Part shown: positions 40,486 through 52,347 of the stretch, piece by piece
How the letters are laid out: each line of letters opens with the position of its first letter
Position numbering within the stretch: the first letter of the stretch is position 1
From: Plotosus lineatus
Lineage: Eukaryota; Chordata; Actinopteri; Siluriformes; Plotosidae
DNA length: 64,000 bases
Assembly (NCBI GenBank): GCA_024760905.1
Contig: CM045745.1
Coordinates: 15,590,282-15,654,281 of the forward strand
Direction: 5' to 3'
The notes under the pieces: generated by a model
What the model was told of the DNA's origin: nothing
Database searches by the model: none
What the model saw: only the letters and a program-made list of their open reading frames with translations
Made by a program: the position numbers and the translations under genes

Positions 40486-40610
40486 CCTCCCGTGCAGCTA
40501 ACTGGGTTATCATAGGCCGGCCATGTCTCTCACTGTCTGTGGTGTGCGGTTCATGTAAAAAAAACATTGCTGACTTTCGTCAAGAGTATTCTGCATAGCT
40601 GTCAGCCTGT
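40486..40610 (+). repeat. SINE-A copy 16, head- and tail-truncated
   Basis: The body GCAGCTAACTGGGTTATCAT to CTGTCAGCCTGTT is present. The tail is replaced abruptly by the RTE LINE beginning at 40611. Confidence 0.75.
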
Positions 40611-42755
40611 TAGGATAGGGTGACTTATAAAAGAGGAGATAGGAGCACACAGGTAGATTACATCTTGTGTAAGCGATGTAATTTGAAGGAAGTCAGTGAT
40701 TGCAAAGTAGTAGTGGGTGAGAGTGTTGCCAAACAGCATAGGATGGTGGTGTGCTGGATGACACTGATGGTGAGGATGGTGAAAAAGGCAAAGGCAGAGC
40801 AGAAGTCAAAGTGGTGGAAGCTGAAAAAGGAAGAGTGTCATGTTGTCTGTAAGGAGGAGTTGAAACAGGCTTTGGGTAGTCAGGAAGTGCTTCCAGATGA
40901 CTGGACAACCACAGCCAATGTGATCAGGGAGACAGGAAGTCTATATAAGGAGAATAATTGGTGTGTCATCTGTAAAGGGAGTAGATAAGGGGACTTGGTG
41001 GTGGAATGAGGAAGTGCAGGAGTGTGCACAAAGGAAGAGGTTAGCTAAGAAGAAGTGGGACATTGAGAGGACCGAAGAGAGTAAACAGGAGTAAGGGGAG
41101 ACACCGCGTAAGGTGAAGGTAGCGGTGTCAAAGGCCAAACAGAAGGTGTATGATGAATTGTATGCTAGGTTGGACAGTAAAGAAGAAGAAAATGATTTAT
41201 ACAGGTTGGCACAGCAGAGAAATAGAGATGGAAAGGATGTGCAGCAAGTTAGAGTTATTAAGGACAGGATGGGAAATGTATTGACTGATGACAGAAGTGT
41301 GCTGGGAAGGTGGAAAGAGTACTTTGAAGAGCTGATGAATGAGGAAAATGAGAGAGAGAAAAAAAGAGTAGAAGAGGTGACTGTTGAGGACCAGGAGGTA
41401 GAAAAGATTAGTAAGGGTGAAGTGAGGAGGGAATTGAATAGGATGAAGAATGGAAAAGCAGTTATTCCTGATGACATACCGGTGGAGATATGGACGTGTC
41501 TAGGAGAGGTACCAGTAGATTTTCTGACATTCAACAAGGTCTTAGAGAGTGAGCAGATGCCGGAGGAATGGAGAAGAAGTGTGCTGGTGCCCATTTTTAA
41601 GAACAAGGGAGACATGCAGAGTTGTGGCAACTACAGAAGGATAAAGTTGATGAGCCATACGATGAAATTATGGGAAAGAGTAGTGGAAGTTAGACTAAGG
41701 GCAGAGGTCAACATTTGTGAACAATAGTTTGGTTTCATGCCAGGAAAGAGCACCACAGATGCAGTGTTTGCTTTAAGGATATTAATAGAGAAGTACAGAG
41801 AAGGTCAGAGGGAGCTGCATCGTGCCTTTGTGGACCTGGAGAAAGCATATGACAGGGTGCTGAGAGAGGAACTGTGGTATTGCATGAGGAAGTCTGGAGT
41901 GGCAGAGAAGTATGTTAGAGTGGTGCAGGACATGTATGACAGATGTAAGGCAGTGGTGAGGTGTGCTGTCGGTGTGACAGAAGAGTTCAAGGTAGAGGTG
42001 AGACTGCATCAAGGGTCAGCTCTGAGCCCCTTCTTGTTTGCTATGGTGATGGACAGGCTGACAGACGAGGTTAGACAAGAGTCCCCATGGACTATGATGT
42101 TTGCAGATGACATTGTGATCTGTAGTGAGAGCAAAGAACAAGTGCAGGAAAATCTAGAGAGGTGGAGGTATGCCCTGGTAAGGAGGGGAATGAAGGTTAG
42201 CCTCAGTAAACAGAATACATGTGTGTGAATGACAAGGACCCAAGAGGAATGATGAGGTTACAGGGAGCAGAGATAAAGAAGGTGGAGGATTTTAAGTACT
42301 TAGGCTCAACAATCCAGAGCAATGGAGAGTGTGGAAAAGAGGTGAAGAAGCGTGTGCAGGCTGGTTGGAATAGTTGGAGAAAAGTGTCCAGTGTGATGTG
42401 TGATAGGAGAGTATCGACAAGAATGAAAGGAAAAGTGTACAAGACAGTGTTGAGGCCAGCGATGTTGTATGACAGCATATGTTAGAGGTTTTGGAGGCAA
42501 AGTCAGAGAGGCTATATTGAGATGGTTTAGACATGTACAGAGGAGAGATGGTGAGTATGTTGGTAGTAGGAGGCTGAGCTTGGAACTACCAGGCAGAAGG
42601 CCTAGAGGAAGACCAAAGAGGAAATTTATGGATGTGGTGAAGGAGGACGACGATAGTTGGAGTAAGAGTAGAAGATGCAGAGGATAGGGTGAGGTGGAGG
42701 CAAATCATTTGCTGTGGCGACCCCTGAAGGGAACAGCCAAAAGGAAAAGAAGAAG
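40611..42755 (+). mobile_element. RTE-type LINE fragment RTE-3, longest copy (EN end to 3' tail)
   Basis: Reading frames broken by several indels and stops give the endonuclease end (TYKRGDRSTQVDYILCKRCN), a linker (EVRRELNRMKNGKAV, then DIPVEIWTCLG), the RT fingers and palm (LVPIFKNKGDMQSCGNYR, DLEKAYDRVLREELWYC, LHQGSALSPFLFAMVMDRL, FADDIVICSE) and the C-terminal region. Stops or shifts occur near 40988, 41100, 41727 and 42208, and a 125-base deletion lies at about 42474. The tail is CTGTGGCGACCCCTGAAGGG followed by AAAAGGAAAAGAAGAAG. Not functional. Confidence 0.92.
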
Positions 42756-42889
42756 AACATCAAAGAATTATGTTTATGATCTGAGTGGATGTTTTTTTTT
42801 TTATCAGTATTCATGTCACCACCTGAATTTAAAAACTTGTTCAAATTTAATTGAAGCTTCATCACTGCTTTTCACTTAACTAATCAGTG

Positions 42890-43030
42890 TCCACTCTCAC
42901 GTCCAGACAGAAGGTTCTTCCCAGAAGTACGTGGAAACTCCATGCAGAAAGGCCCTTGGCCGAAACTTGAACCCATTACCCTCTCACTGTGAGGCGACAG
43001 TGTTGACCCCTGAGTCACAATGCCCCCGCA
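42890..43030 (-). repeat. SINE-C fragment (centre and head)
   Basis: On the plus strand: GTGGAAACTCCATGCAGAAA, CGAAACTTGAACCCATTACC and CACTGTGAGGCGACAGTGTT, the complement of the SINE-C centre and tRNA-like head. Confidence 0.65.
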
Positions 43031-43192
43031 CTCTTGCATCATAAGTCAAATAGTCATAGATTAATTTTGCTGTTCAGTGTTTCAGAGAACTACAGCCATT
43101 GTGTAGATATACTGTGACGGTGTAAGGGTGCTGTCGTGAACATATTGTGATTGGAATCATAAAAAAATGAGGAAAATAATTTTTTCTTTACA

Positions 43193-43633
43193 AGTGTACA
43201 AGACGGTGTTGTACATTTTAGAAACGGTTGTGCTGAGGAAAAGATAGGAGGCAGAGCTGGAGGTAGCAGAGATGAAAATGTTGAGGCTCTCTTTGGGAGT
43301 AATGAGGATTGATAGGATCAGGAATGAGTACATCAGAGGGACAGCACATGTAAGAGGTTTTGGAGACAAAGTCAGAGAGGCGAGATTGAGATGGTTTGGA
43401 CATGTACAGAGGAGGTATAGTGAGTATATTGGTAGTAGGATGCTGAAGTTGGAACTACCAGTCAGAAGGACTAGAGGAAGACCAAAGAGAAGATTTATGG
43501 GTGTGGTGAAGGAGGGAGGACATGAAGGTAGTTGGAGTAAGAGTAGAAAAAGATGCAGAGGATAGAGTGAGATGGAGGCAGATCATTTGCTGTGGCAACC
43601 CCTGAAGGGAACAGCCAAAAGGAAAAGAAGAAG
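43193..43633 (+). mobile_element. RTE-type LINE fragment RTE-4, 3' end only
   Basis: It starts at GTGTACAAGACGGTG and covers the C-terminal region (LRLSLGVMRIDRIRNEYIRG, LRWFGHVQRRYSEYIGSRM) to the tail with GAAGGGAACAGCC and an A/G-rich end. It retains the segment that is deleted in RTE-3 and RTE-5, so it is not a duplicate of its neighbour. Confidence 0.9.
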
Positions 43634-44925
43634 AAAAGAAAAAAAACATACAAACCTAGAATTTTTTGGGTTCTGCATTGACATTCTACATCTCAAAATA
43701 AAGGCATATGGGAAATTTGGACACTGAACAAAATCCACCGATGTAAAAACCCGGGGATCACTGGAATGCATGCACAAGACATTGTTTTGTTCAGCTCTTG
43801 TCTTCTCATCTGTAAAAGCTCAGGAGTCCTCAATATGCATGCGATTCTCCCAGGTTTGCTGTCACATTTACAAACCAGTGCTCAGCAGTGTTCAATCTTT
43901 TCCTATTTAAAACCCAGTTCATCATCCCCCAGCTTTAGTTACCATACAAAATCCAACATCCTACTAGTATTGCACTTCGTCTTTCTATGTGGTTACAATG
44001 ACGCCATAAACTTTCTGAAATGGAGAAATCCACAAGAATCCCTCATGTCAATTCCCTTGTACACGAGGGTTGGAAAATAGGGGTGAAACTAGTTGCTAGT
44101 GCCAATGACTGAGTGCTAGACAGCATTTGTACCAAGAAAAGAAATTCGATAAAAGAGAATTAAGGTTGGTCCCTTCAAGGATGGAAAATGCCTCTAAAAG
44201 TAAAACTATTACATGCATTACTTGATTTTTCAGTCCAGCTTTGCACCAGGTTATTAAATAACCTTTTATCAGCTTTATTGTTCTGTATTTCCCTCAGCAT
44301 TTCTGTATATACAGGAATAAAGAGGGCTGTGAATATGTGTAAATAGCTCCTTTAGTGATTCGTAAAAGTTCAGGGTTAAATCCCATGGGATTTGGTTCTA
44401 GGATCATTTTTCTCAACGGTGTTCATTGCCATAGCTTTAACATTCTCACTAGGTGGAAATGCTATATATTTGTAATGATTTAAAACTAGCTATTGTTTCA
44501 TTTGACCACAATTATTAGATCTCAGAGCAGTAAGAAAAGCCCGAGTAGACCATTTCATTAGTCTAGTTCTTGTCTTGAGCCATTGGGGCCATTGACGTAT
44601 CTACTAGTGTTCTTAGTCCAGTTCCTCAGGCGGAAAAGTAACCCAAAAATCATAACGTTCCACCATCAGACTTTACAGTTGGTATGAGGTTCTTCTCCTG
44701 TTCACATGCATATTAGGGTGGAGCCTAGTCTTCATATGGTATTCAGAAAGGCATACTTAGTGTGTTTTTATATTATTAGTGTGTTTTGTACTATTTATTT
44801 TATACAGGTGTTTTTAAAAACAATTTGTATTTAGCGAAAGAGAAAATGAACCATGCCAAACAGCAGGTTTTTCCCAAAGTGAGTGTGTGACAAGTTCAAG
44901 TGCTTAGTCAAGACAGGAAAGCCTG
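43634..44925. other. Intergenic sequence, possible Tc1 trace
   Basis: Mostly unassigned. 44640-44720 (CCACCATCAGACTTTACAGT) is weakly like the complement of a Tc1-type transposase segment, too short to call. Confidence 0.3.
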
Positions 44926-44929
44926 ACTC

Positions 44930-45255
44930 ATTCATTCATTTGCTATTCCGTTGAATCTTATAAGGGTCATGAGAAGGCAAGAGTCAGTCACGGTCAACTC
45001 CAGGAAAAGGGAGGTTATACCCTGAGCAGCCTGCCAGTCCAACACACAAACAACCATTCACACTTCCAATCACACCTAGGGGCAATTTAGAATAACCAAC
45101 TAGCCTAATATCTTTGGACTGTTGGAGGAAACCAAAGTATCAGAGGGAAACCCATTCAGGCAGTGTGAGAGCATGCAAACCCAACACAAAAACACCAGAA
45201 ATCCAGAACCTTCTTGTTATGTACAGAGGACATGCTAACCACTACACCAGTGAGA
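44930..45255 (-). repeat. SINE-C copy
   Basis: Minus copy from the tail (TTCATTCATTTGCTATTCCG) through the centre (GGGGCAATTTAGAATAACCA, GAGCATGCAAACCCAACAC) to the head (CCTTCTTGTTATG, CTAACCACTACACCAG). Confidence 0.8.
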
Positions 45256-45257
45256 GA

Positions 45258-45398
45258 TTTCATTTTGGCTTTTTCCCTTCTTCAGGGGTTGCCACAGCGA
45301 ATGATTCGCACGTTTGATTTGGCATAGGTTTTTACGTCGGATGCCCTTCCTGACACAAAACTCTTTTAGCAAGGGACAGAAACACGCTGACGGCTTTG
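45258..45398 (-). repeat. SINE-A copy 17, R-type tail only
   Basis: Tail complement (TTTTGGCTTTTTCCCTTCTT, TCGGATGCCCTTCCTGACAC) and the start of the body (AACACGCTGACGGCTTTG), then truncation. Confidence 0.8.
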
Positions 45399-45741
45399 TG
45401 AAATGGTTAAATGATTTGGTTGAAAATCTTAGTCACTTATTTATATTTGAACAGCTGTATAATTTGGTCTTTTCCCCCACTCAATTACTATTTCAATCAA
45501 TAATCAATTTACTATTGTAAATGTTTATTTAATTGGTTTCAAGTTTTGTATAATATGCTGTACATTCTGATGTGCACGGTAACCAAAAATTGCCAAGATA
45601 GGGCAAGTTTAGTTGTGTGTGAGTTTCTATGGCAACTGGCATTCTAATGTATCGGGTCTGCAGCCAACTAACCCTGGTTTACACTGGGGCACAATTTAAG
45701 AGAATCGTAATGGGCATGGGGGTAATTGTGATGATCTTGAG

Positions 45742-46464
45742 CAGTGGTCCCCAAACTATGGCCCACGGGTCAGATATGGCCCGCCCCCACATTTGGCCCA
45801 GCCCCCTGAACAATACCAGAGCTGGATTATGATTTTTTTTGCAATCAAGACTAATACATACCTAGAACATGACGCCCTATTCCACCCTTCTGCCGTCTGT
45901 GCCCCATCTGACACCCCCCCAAACAAAAATCCTAGACTCTCCCCTGTCAAATAGAACGGAATAATGGTGAAAAGGTTATGGAAGAGAATAATTGATTCAG
46001 AATGCAGGGTATTTAACCTGCAGTGGACAAACGATTATTTTTTGTTCAATGCAAAGAAAAGGTGGTTTGTATCATCTGTCAAGAGGTGGTGACGGTATTC
46101 AAAGAATACAATCTGCGTCGACACTCTGAATCCCGTCACAAAGACGAGTATGATCACTTGCAAGGCCAAATGCGAGTAGGCAAACTCTCAAAGCTAAAAA
46201 GTGGACAGTTAGCTCAGGAAAATACATTTGTACTCCAGGCTCGGCTGAACCAGTCGTCTGTTCGGGCTGTTGACTTTTTTCTGTGAAGGTCCCAGAATGG
46301 GTTGCTAATATCTGGTTATGCGTGGTTTACTGGAAAACAATAAATGTTTACCTTTAGGCAGCCATGTGATCATCATACTTTTTCTGTTACAAACTGACCT
46401 CAGCCCCCCATCAGAGAAGAGAAAAGTAATGAGGCCCTCGCAGGAAAAAGTTTGGGGACTCCTA
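45742..46464 (+). mobile_element. hAT element, internally deleted (Charlie/ZBED-like)
   Basis: CAGTGGTCCCCAAACTATGG at the left and, complemented, TAGGAGTCCCCAAACTTT at the right are inverted ends. ATCTTGAG and ATCTAGAG (one mismatch) flank it as the 8-bp duplication of hAT transposons. It carries the BED-finger start of a transposase at 45964-46286. Confidence 0.8.
45964..46286 (+). pseudogene. hAT transposase N terminus with BED zinc finger, frameshifted and truncated
   Basis: ATG at 45964 reads MVKRLWKRIIDSECRVF and NLQWTNDYF, then one T is missing in the T run near 46041. In the next frame FFVQCKEKVVCIICQE, NLRRHSESRHKDEYDHLQGQ and KLSKLKSGQLAQ follow. The C-x2-C and H-x4-H pattern is a BED finger of the Charlie/ZBED type. 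Stop at 46284-46286; the catalytic RNase H-like domain is deleted. Confidence 0.75.
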
Positions 46465-46469
46465 ATCTA

Positions 46470-47085
46470 GAGGGAACTTGGTGGATTCATGATCATCAAG
46501 CTAATCATGTCAAAAACGTTGCCACGGTCATTATGATGTATTACGATTTTACATCAATCATGACAGAATATAGGAGTCGTAGTAACTGTAGTAAATCTTA
46601 ACAGAGCATAACCCACCTTGAGGCGTCATCGTAGGGGATCTTGATGAAATTGGAAACACAATTCCAACAAAGTTTTTCTCTTGAATGTACCCTGTCTCCT
46701 TTTTATACCTCAGTCACGCTCCATGCTCATAAATAGTAGCAGCCCAAGCCTTTTGAATCACTGAGATTGTGGACATCATCCCCCAGTGCAAACTAAGCAA
46801 ACACAAATGGTCAGCCTAATCTAGTCTATCTGGAACAAGGTTTCTTTTTATTATTATTAATCACTTAGTTTTTAAATTACATTATTCTGTCACTGTTCTC
46901 ATGACATTTTTGGCAGATATGAATGGTGAACAGGTGCACTCTGAACATGTTATGTGTCAGTCAAAAGTCAGATAACTGTGAGCAGTGCAGAACATCATGG
47001 AAAGGTAATGAGTCCTGTGAAAGGGAGCCTGCAGGTGCTGTGAGGGATATTAAACAGCATTCTTCACCCGCATCATCCTAACATC
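46470..47085. other. Intergenic sequence, no element recognised
   Basis: Nothing identified in about 600 bases. A weak L2-tail trace (minus) follows at 47090-47165. Confidence 0.4.
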
Positions 47086-47257
47086 TGATGTCATCAGATT
47101 TTCTGAACTGCTTGGGTCACTGGAAGCTGGAGCCCATCCTCAGCAGCTCACTAGACCATTGCAATGCATACAAGAATTTAAACCCCCAATCATACTTGTG
47201 TGTGTGTATGTATATACATACATATTATATATACATATATGCACATATACAGTACAT

Positions 47258-47259
<2 letters not shown>

Positions 47260-47308
<49 letters not shown>
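47260..47308. repeat. (GT)n microsatellite
   Basis: About 24 GT units ending in TATATATA, directly before RTE-5. Confidence 0.95.
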
Positions 47309-47318
<10 letters not shown>

Positions 47319-47321
47319 AGG

Positions 47322-48705
47322 AAGATGGAAAGAGTACTTTGAAGAGCTGATGAATGAGCAAAATGAGAGCAAAGATTAGTAAGGGTGAAGTGAGGAGGGC
47401 ATTGAAGAGGATGAAGAGTGGAAAGGCAGTTGGTTCTGATGACATACTGGTGGAGGTATGGAAGTGTCTAGGAGTGGTACCAGTAGATTTTCTGACAAGA
47501 ACATTCAACAAGGTCTTAGAGACCTTGAGACATGAGAGGATGCCGGAGGAATGGAGGAGAAGTGTGCTTGTGCCCATTTTTAAGAACAAGGGAGACGTGC
47601 AGAGTTGTATCAACTACAGAGGAATAAAGTTGATGAGCCATACAATGAAGCTATGGGGAAAATAGTGGAAGCTAGACTAAGGGCAGAGGTCAGCATTTGT
47701 GAACAACAGTTTCATGCCAAGAAAGAGCACCACAGATGCAGTGTTTGCTTTGAGAATGTTAAACGAGAAGTACAGAGAAGGTCAGAAGTAGCTGCATTGT
47801 GCCTTTGTGGATCTGGAGCATGCATATGACAGGGTGCCGAGAGAGGAACTGTGGTATTGCATGAGGAAGTCTGGAGTGGCAGAGAAATATATTATAGTGG
47901 TGCAGGACATGTATGAGAGATGTAAGAGAGTGGTGAGGTGTGCTGTCGGTGTGACAGAAGAGTTCAAGGTGGAGGTGGGACTGCATCAAGGGTCAGCTCT
48001 GAGCCCCTTCTTGTTTGCTATAGTGACGGACAGGCTGACAGACGAGGTTAGACAAGAATCTCCATGGACTATGATGTTTGGAGATGACATTTGTAATCTG
48101 TAGTGAGAGCAGAGAACAAGTGCAGGAAAATCTAGAGAGGTGGAGGTATGCCCTGGAAAGGAGGAGAATGAAGGTTAGCCTCAGTAAACAGAATACATGT
48201 GTGTGAACGACAAGGACCCAAGAGGAACGGTGAGGTTACAGGGAGCAGAGATAAAGAAGGTGGAGGATTTTTAAGTAATTAGGCTCAACAATCCAGAGCA
48301 ATGGAGCGTGTGGAAAAGAGGTGAAGAAGCGTGTGCAGGCAGGTTGGAATGGTTGGAGAAAAGTGTCCGGTGTGATGTGTGATAGGAGAGTATCGACAAG
48401 AATGAAAGGAAAAGTGTACAAGACGGTGTTGAGGCCAGCGATGTTGTATGACAGCACATGTTAAAGGTTTTGGAGGCAAAGTCAGAGAGGCTATATTGAG
48501 ATGGTTTGGACATGTACAGAGGAGGGATAGTGAGTATGTTTGTAGTAGGATGCTGAGGTTGGAACTACCAGGCAGAAGGCCGAGAGGAAGACCAAAGAGA
48601 AGATTTATGGATGTGGTTAAGGAGAACACGAAGGTGGTTGGAGTAAGAGTAGAAGATGCAGCGAATAGGCTGAGACCCCTGAAGGGAAAAGCCGAAAGGA
48701 AAAGA
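47322..48705 (+). mobile_element. RTE-type LINE fragment RTE-5, shares deletions with RTE-3
   Basis: 5'-truncated copy starting in the linker (KISKGEVRRALKRMKSGKAV), with RT motifs LVPIFKNKGDVQSC, LHQGSALSPFLFAIVTDRL and a mutated FGDDI in place of FADDI. It has the same missing G near the SLSK motif (AGTAAACAGAATAC) and the same 125-base deletion (TTGTATGACAGCACATG at about 48445) as RTE-3. The tail GGGAAAAGCCGAAAGGAAAA is followed by a TA/CATA microsatellite. Confidence 0.92.
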
Positions 48706-48706
48706 A

Positions 48707-48775
48707 TATATATATATATACATACATACATACATACATACATACATACATACATACACACACATATATATAAAA
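48707..48775. repeat. (TA)n/(CATA)n microsatellite at RTE-5 tail
   Basis: TA units, about eleven CATA units, then CACACATATATATA. It arises at the 3' end of the LINE. Confidence 0.95.
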
Positions 48776-48800
48776 CAGACTTTACCTTTATATATATGTA

Positions 48801-49150
48801 GGGGCAGTGGTGGTCTAGTGGTATAGGGTGCTGGATTGCTGATCCAAAGATTGGGGGTTCGAGTCCCACTCTCCACAAGGTTGTCACTGCCTCCCCAGTG
48901 CAGCTAACTGGGTTATCAAAGGCAGGCCATGTCTGTCACTGTCTATGGTGAGAGGCATGTAAAAGAACCATTGCTGACTTTCGTAAAGAGGAGCTGCAAA
49001 GTCATCAGCGTGTTTCTGTCTCTTGCTAAAAATTATTGTGACAGGAAGGGCATCCGACGTAAAAATCTCTGCCAAATCAAATGTGCGAATCAGATGATTC
49101 GCTGTGGCGACTCCCAGGTAAAAGGGAAAAAGCCAAAAGGAAGACAGACA
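48801..49150 (+). repeat. SINE-A copy 18, R-type tail
   Basis: Complete copy with head GGGGCAGTGGTGGTCTAGTG and B box GGTTCGAGTCC, tail GCCAAAAGGAAGACAGACAA. A long (TA)n array starts immediately after it (49153-49237), so target duplications cannot be read. Confidence 0.93.
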
Positions 49151-49152
49151 AA

Positions 49153-49153
49153 C

Positions 49154-49237
<84 letters not shown>
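49153..49237. repeat. (TA)n microsatellite
   Basis: About 40 TA units with two TTTA/AAAT interruptions, at the 3' end of SINE-A copy 18. Confidence 0.95.
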
Positions 49238-49240
<3 letters not shown>

Positions 49241-49280
49241 CATTTTCTTCCCCTTTAGACAAACAACAACAAAAGTCTTA

Positions 49281-49455
49281 GGAGCAATTAAGAATTTCCA
49301 ACTATCCCAATGAGCATCTTTTTTGGGCTATGGGAGAAAACTGGTGTACCCAGAGGAAACTCACATAAACACTGACAGAATATACAAACTCGACACAGAA
49401 GCATACTCGCCGGACACAGGCTTGAACCCACCTCAACCCCGTGCTACCTGGTCAT
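49281..49455 (-). repeat. SINE-C fragment (centre and head)
   Basis: On the plus strand: AATTAAGAATTTCCAACTAT, GGAGAAAACTGGTGTACCCA and AAACTCGACACAGAAGC, the diverged complement of the SINE-C centre. Confidence 0.6.
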
Positions 49456-50899
49456 TTGAACATCAATTGAGGAAATTTTAATGAAAAAAAAAGAAAGAAA
49501 GTTATGAAGTGCAAAGGCCTACCAAGGCAAGTTTAATCCACTCAGGAAGCTATTCCGGTCCAACACTTTATTAACTTTTTGTTTATTTTTCTTTAATCTT
49601 TTTCCTCTTATGTATGTGGTGGTCAGAGATAATCTGTTCTTCATTTTTGTCCTGGGAAACACAATTAGATCTAGATTAAAAATGACATGTTGAATTTAAA
49701 GGTAATAATAAACATAATAAACTGTTAGCTTGGTTGTGAAAATATACACTTCATAAACCACTCATGTTTACTGTGGGGTATATAATAGTTATTACTGACA
49801 CATCTGGCTTTCTATGAAAAATAATGCAGTGCTGCAAATCTGCCAATGAAAAAGCCTTAATGTAAATTACATAAAATTATTCATCATTAATACTATGTTG
49901 AAAGACTGTAAACATGCTTTCTTTTTCCTCGAGATAGACTGCAATGCTAAATTTTCATTTTTTTTAAGTTTCTGAATAAAGATACTTTTATGTTATGCTC
50001 TGCAGCCTGTTCCTAAAAATGGTCAAATGTTGTTGTTATTTGTTTAATTGATAAATGGTTCAATCGCTGATAGTTATTAAAATGTTGTGAGTTGTTCTGG
50101 TATGCGTTTGCCAGACTGGTGTGTGGTGGACATGTCAGCTGGAATTTACTTCTTTTTTTCCACCTCACATTTTAACATTAAATTTGCCTGTTTTCTTAAT
50201 TTAACAATCTCTTTTTTTCCTCTTCATATAAAAAGAAAAGTGATGTTAAGGACCTCCCACACTTTTACTGTCTTTCCTCTGAATACGTCTTTGAATTTGT
50301 GAAATACTGGCAAGCTCGAAATATTTTATAATTATACCACAAACTTGCCTGAATTCCACGTACATGTTGTAATGTTGTTAACCTTCATGCTGCTCACATT
50401 TCAGAGCATGCAGTCATTTCTCAAGTTCAACAGATATGACGGTAGAAAGCTTTGTTTTATCTTAAAGATTTAAGTTTAAGGTTTTCTTGTCATTGATTAA
50501 AAATAGGAGTAAAAAGTCATGCCAAGCAAAGATAAAATACATGATTAAATACTTAGAATGACCGTAAAATATAATAATTTATATGATGGAATGCAGTCCT
50601 AGTAGAAATATACCTGAATACACAAATGTTCTCAGTAGCTGGAAATTCAAAGCACCCTGGTCGGAGGCCCTGCTATTAGCTTGCGACCAACACAAACAGC
50701 AGAAGAAAAAATCATCTTTGTAAAAATGTACATGGTATCTGCCAACTGAGCAGTTTTTGCTGTTATCACAATAAATCACACGTGAAACTTGGACAGGAGT
50801 CTGCGCATAAGCACAGTCTTTGTTTTCTATTCTACTTATAAGGGTTTTGTCTCAGGAGAGTAATCAATGCTCTCTCTCTCTCTCTCTCTCGCTCTCTCT

Positions 50900-50955
<56 letters not shown>

Positions 50956-51192
50956 TAACACATGGCTACCTGTGTGTGCATTGCCAGTGTGTACTGAAAA
51001 AGCTTCTTTTGCCAAAAATCAGAAAATTGATTGAACTTCCAGTGAATGATGATGCAACTTCAAGATGTGTGGGAAGTACTATTTTCCTTACTGTATTGTT
51101 GGCGTTGGATTTCTGAGGTCAGAACAAGTTCAAGACAACTCACCTTATTCAAAAAGATTGTGCATACTTATTAAGGTAGCTCTTTACCCTTA
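49456..51192. other. Intergenic sequence with one compound microsatellite
   Basis: About 1.7 kb without transposons or genes that I can recognise, except (CT)n-(GT)n at 50869-50953. Confidence 0.45.
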
Positions 51193-51193
51193 A

Positions 51194-51478
51194 GGGGCCG
51201 GTGTCGTAGTGGTTAGAGTGCTGCGCTCATGATCGGGAGGTTGTGAGTTCAAATCCCAGTGAAACCCCCACTGTGCTAAGACCCCTAGGCAAGGGCTTAA
51301 CCACAAGTGTGCCTCTGTTCACCCAGCAGTATAAATGGGTACCAGTAAAAATATACTGGGAAGGTAACCTGCGATGGACGAGCGTCCCATTCAGGAGGTG
51401 TTGTACTCCTGGTCGCGTCACGCTACAGAAACCGGGGATCAAGCACCGGCCTGATGAGTCGCTATGGCAACGGAGACT
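51194..51478 (+). repeat. SINE-B copy 3
   Basis: Head GGTGTCGTAGTGGTTAGAGT, weak B box (GAGTTCAAATCCC), body CTGTGCTAAGACCCCTAGGC and 3' part CCTGATGAGTCGCTATGG. The last tail bases differ from other copies. Confidence 0.88.
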
Positions 51479-51542
51479 TTACCCATAATATATTTTTTTA
51501 AAGGAGATGACAACATCTCTTAAAAGTTAATCTCATTTGAAT

Positions 51543-51826
51543 CTTCTTGTTTTCCTTTTGGCTGTTCTGTTTCAGGGGTCGCCACAGCGAATCATCTGCT
51601 TCAATCCTCATGGAAGTCATATTAATGATTTGCATATTCGATTTGGCAAAGGTTTTCACGTCGGATGCTCTTCCTGACACAACCCTTTAGTAGGCGCAGA
51701 AACACGCTGACGGCTTTGCAGCTACTCTTTACGAAAGTCAGCAATGGTTGTTTTACATGAACCTCTCACTATGGACAGTGAGAGACATGGCCCGCCTTTG
51801 ATAACCCAGTTAGCTGCACTGGGGGT
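51543..51826 (-). repeat. SINE-A copy 19, R-type tail, head-truncated, 17-bp target duplication
   Basis: GTTAATCTCATTTGAAT is perfect on both sides (51526-51542, 51827-51843), although the head is missing, showing truncation at insertion as in target-primed reverse transcription. The tail has about 25 extra bases (ATCCTCATGGAAGTCATATT). Confidence 0.93.
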
Positions 51827-51843
51827 GTTAATCTCATTTGAAT

Positions 51844-52338
51844 ATCAAGATTAATTTCTTTCTGTGTGAAAAATCAGAGGCAGATAGCTTCTGGTTTACA
51901 GAATTTATGGGAAGTTATTTAAAAACATTGAGGCCTAAGTTAGTACGTACAGGTACAGGATTTTGATTAATTCATGCCATTTATTGACAAATTTTGTTGG
52001 GGGTGTGAAAGGGTTGAGTTGCAAAATCATTACATGTGCAGTGAGAACCTACAGTATAAGTATAACACGATTATTATATTTAAGCTCAAACTCATGAAAT
52101 ACTGAAATAAATGTTTGAAGCTGTCCACCATCATGTTAACATGGGCCTTGATGATACCTTCATTCTGAGAGACAGTTTATAAATAACCACACAAAAAAAT
52201 TTTGAAAATTGTAGCTATCAGTATAAGATTTTGCACACAAATATTTTTTTCTGATGGAGGGGCGTTTAGATTGACTTTTGACACACACACTGTCTTCTCC
52301 TTCTCCACTGTCTTCTCTTTTAACACGTTTACATAAGT
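51844..52338. other. Intergenic sequence, no element recognised
   Basis: About 500 ordinary bases. Confidence 0.4.
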
Positions 52339-52347
52339 TAATCAGCT

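Noticed and set aside
44640..44720. Tc1/mariner transposase fragment on the minus strand
   Set aside because: Only a short weak similarity (CCACCATCAGACTTTACAGT), with no terminal repeat or extended frame.
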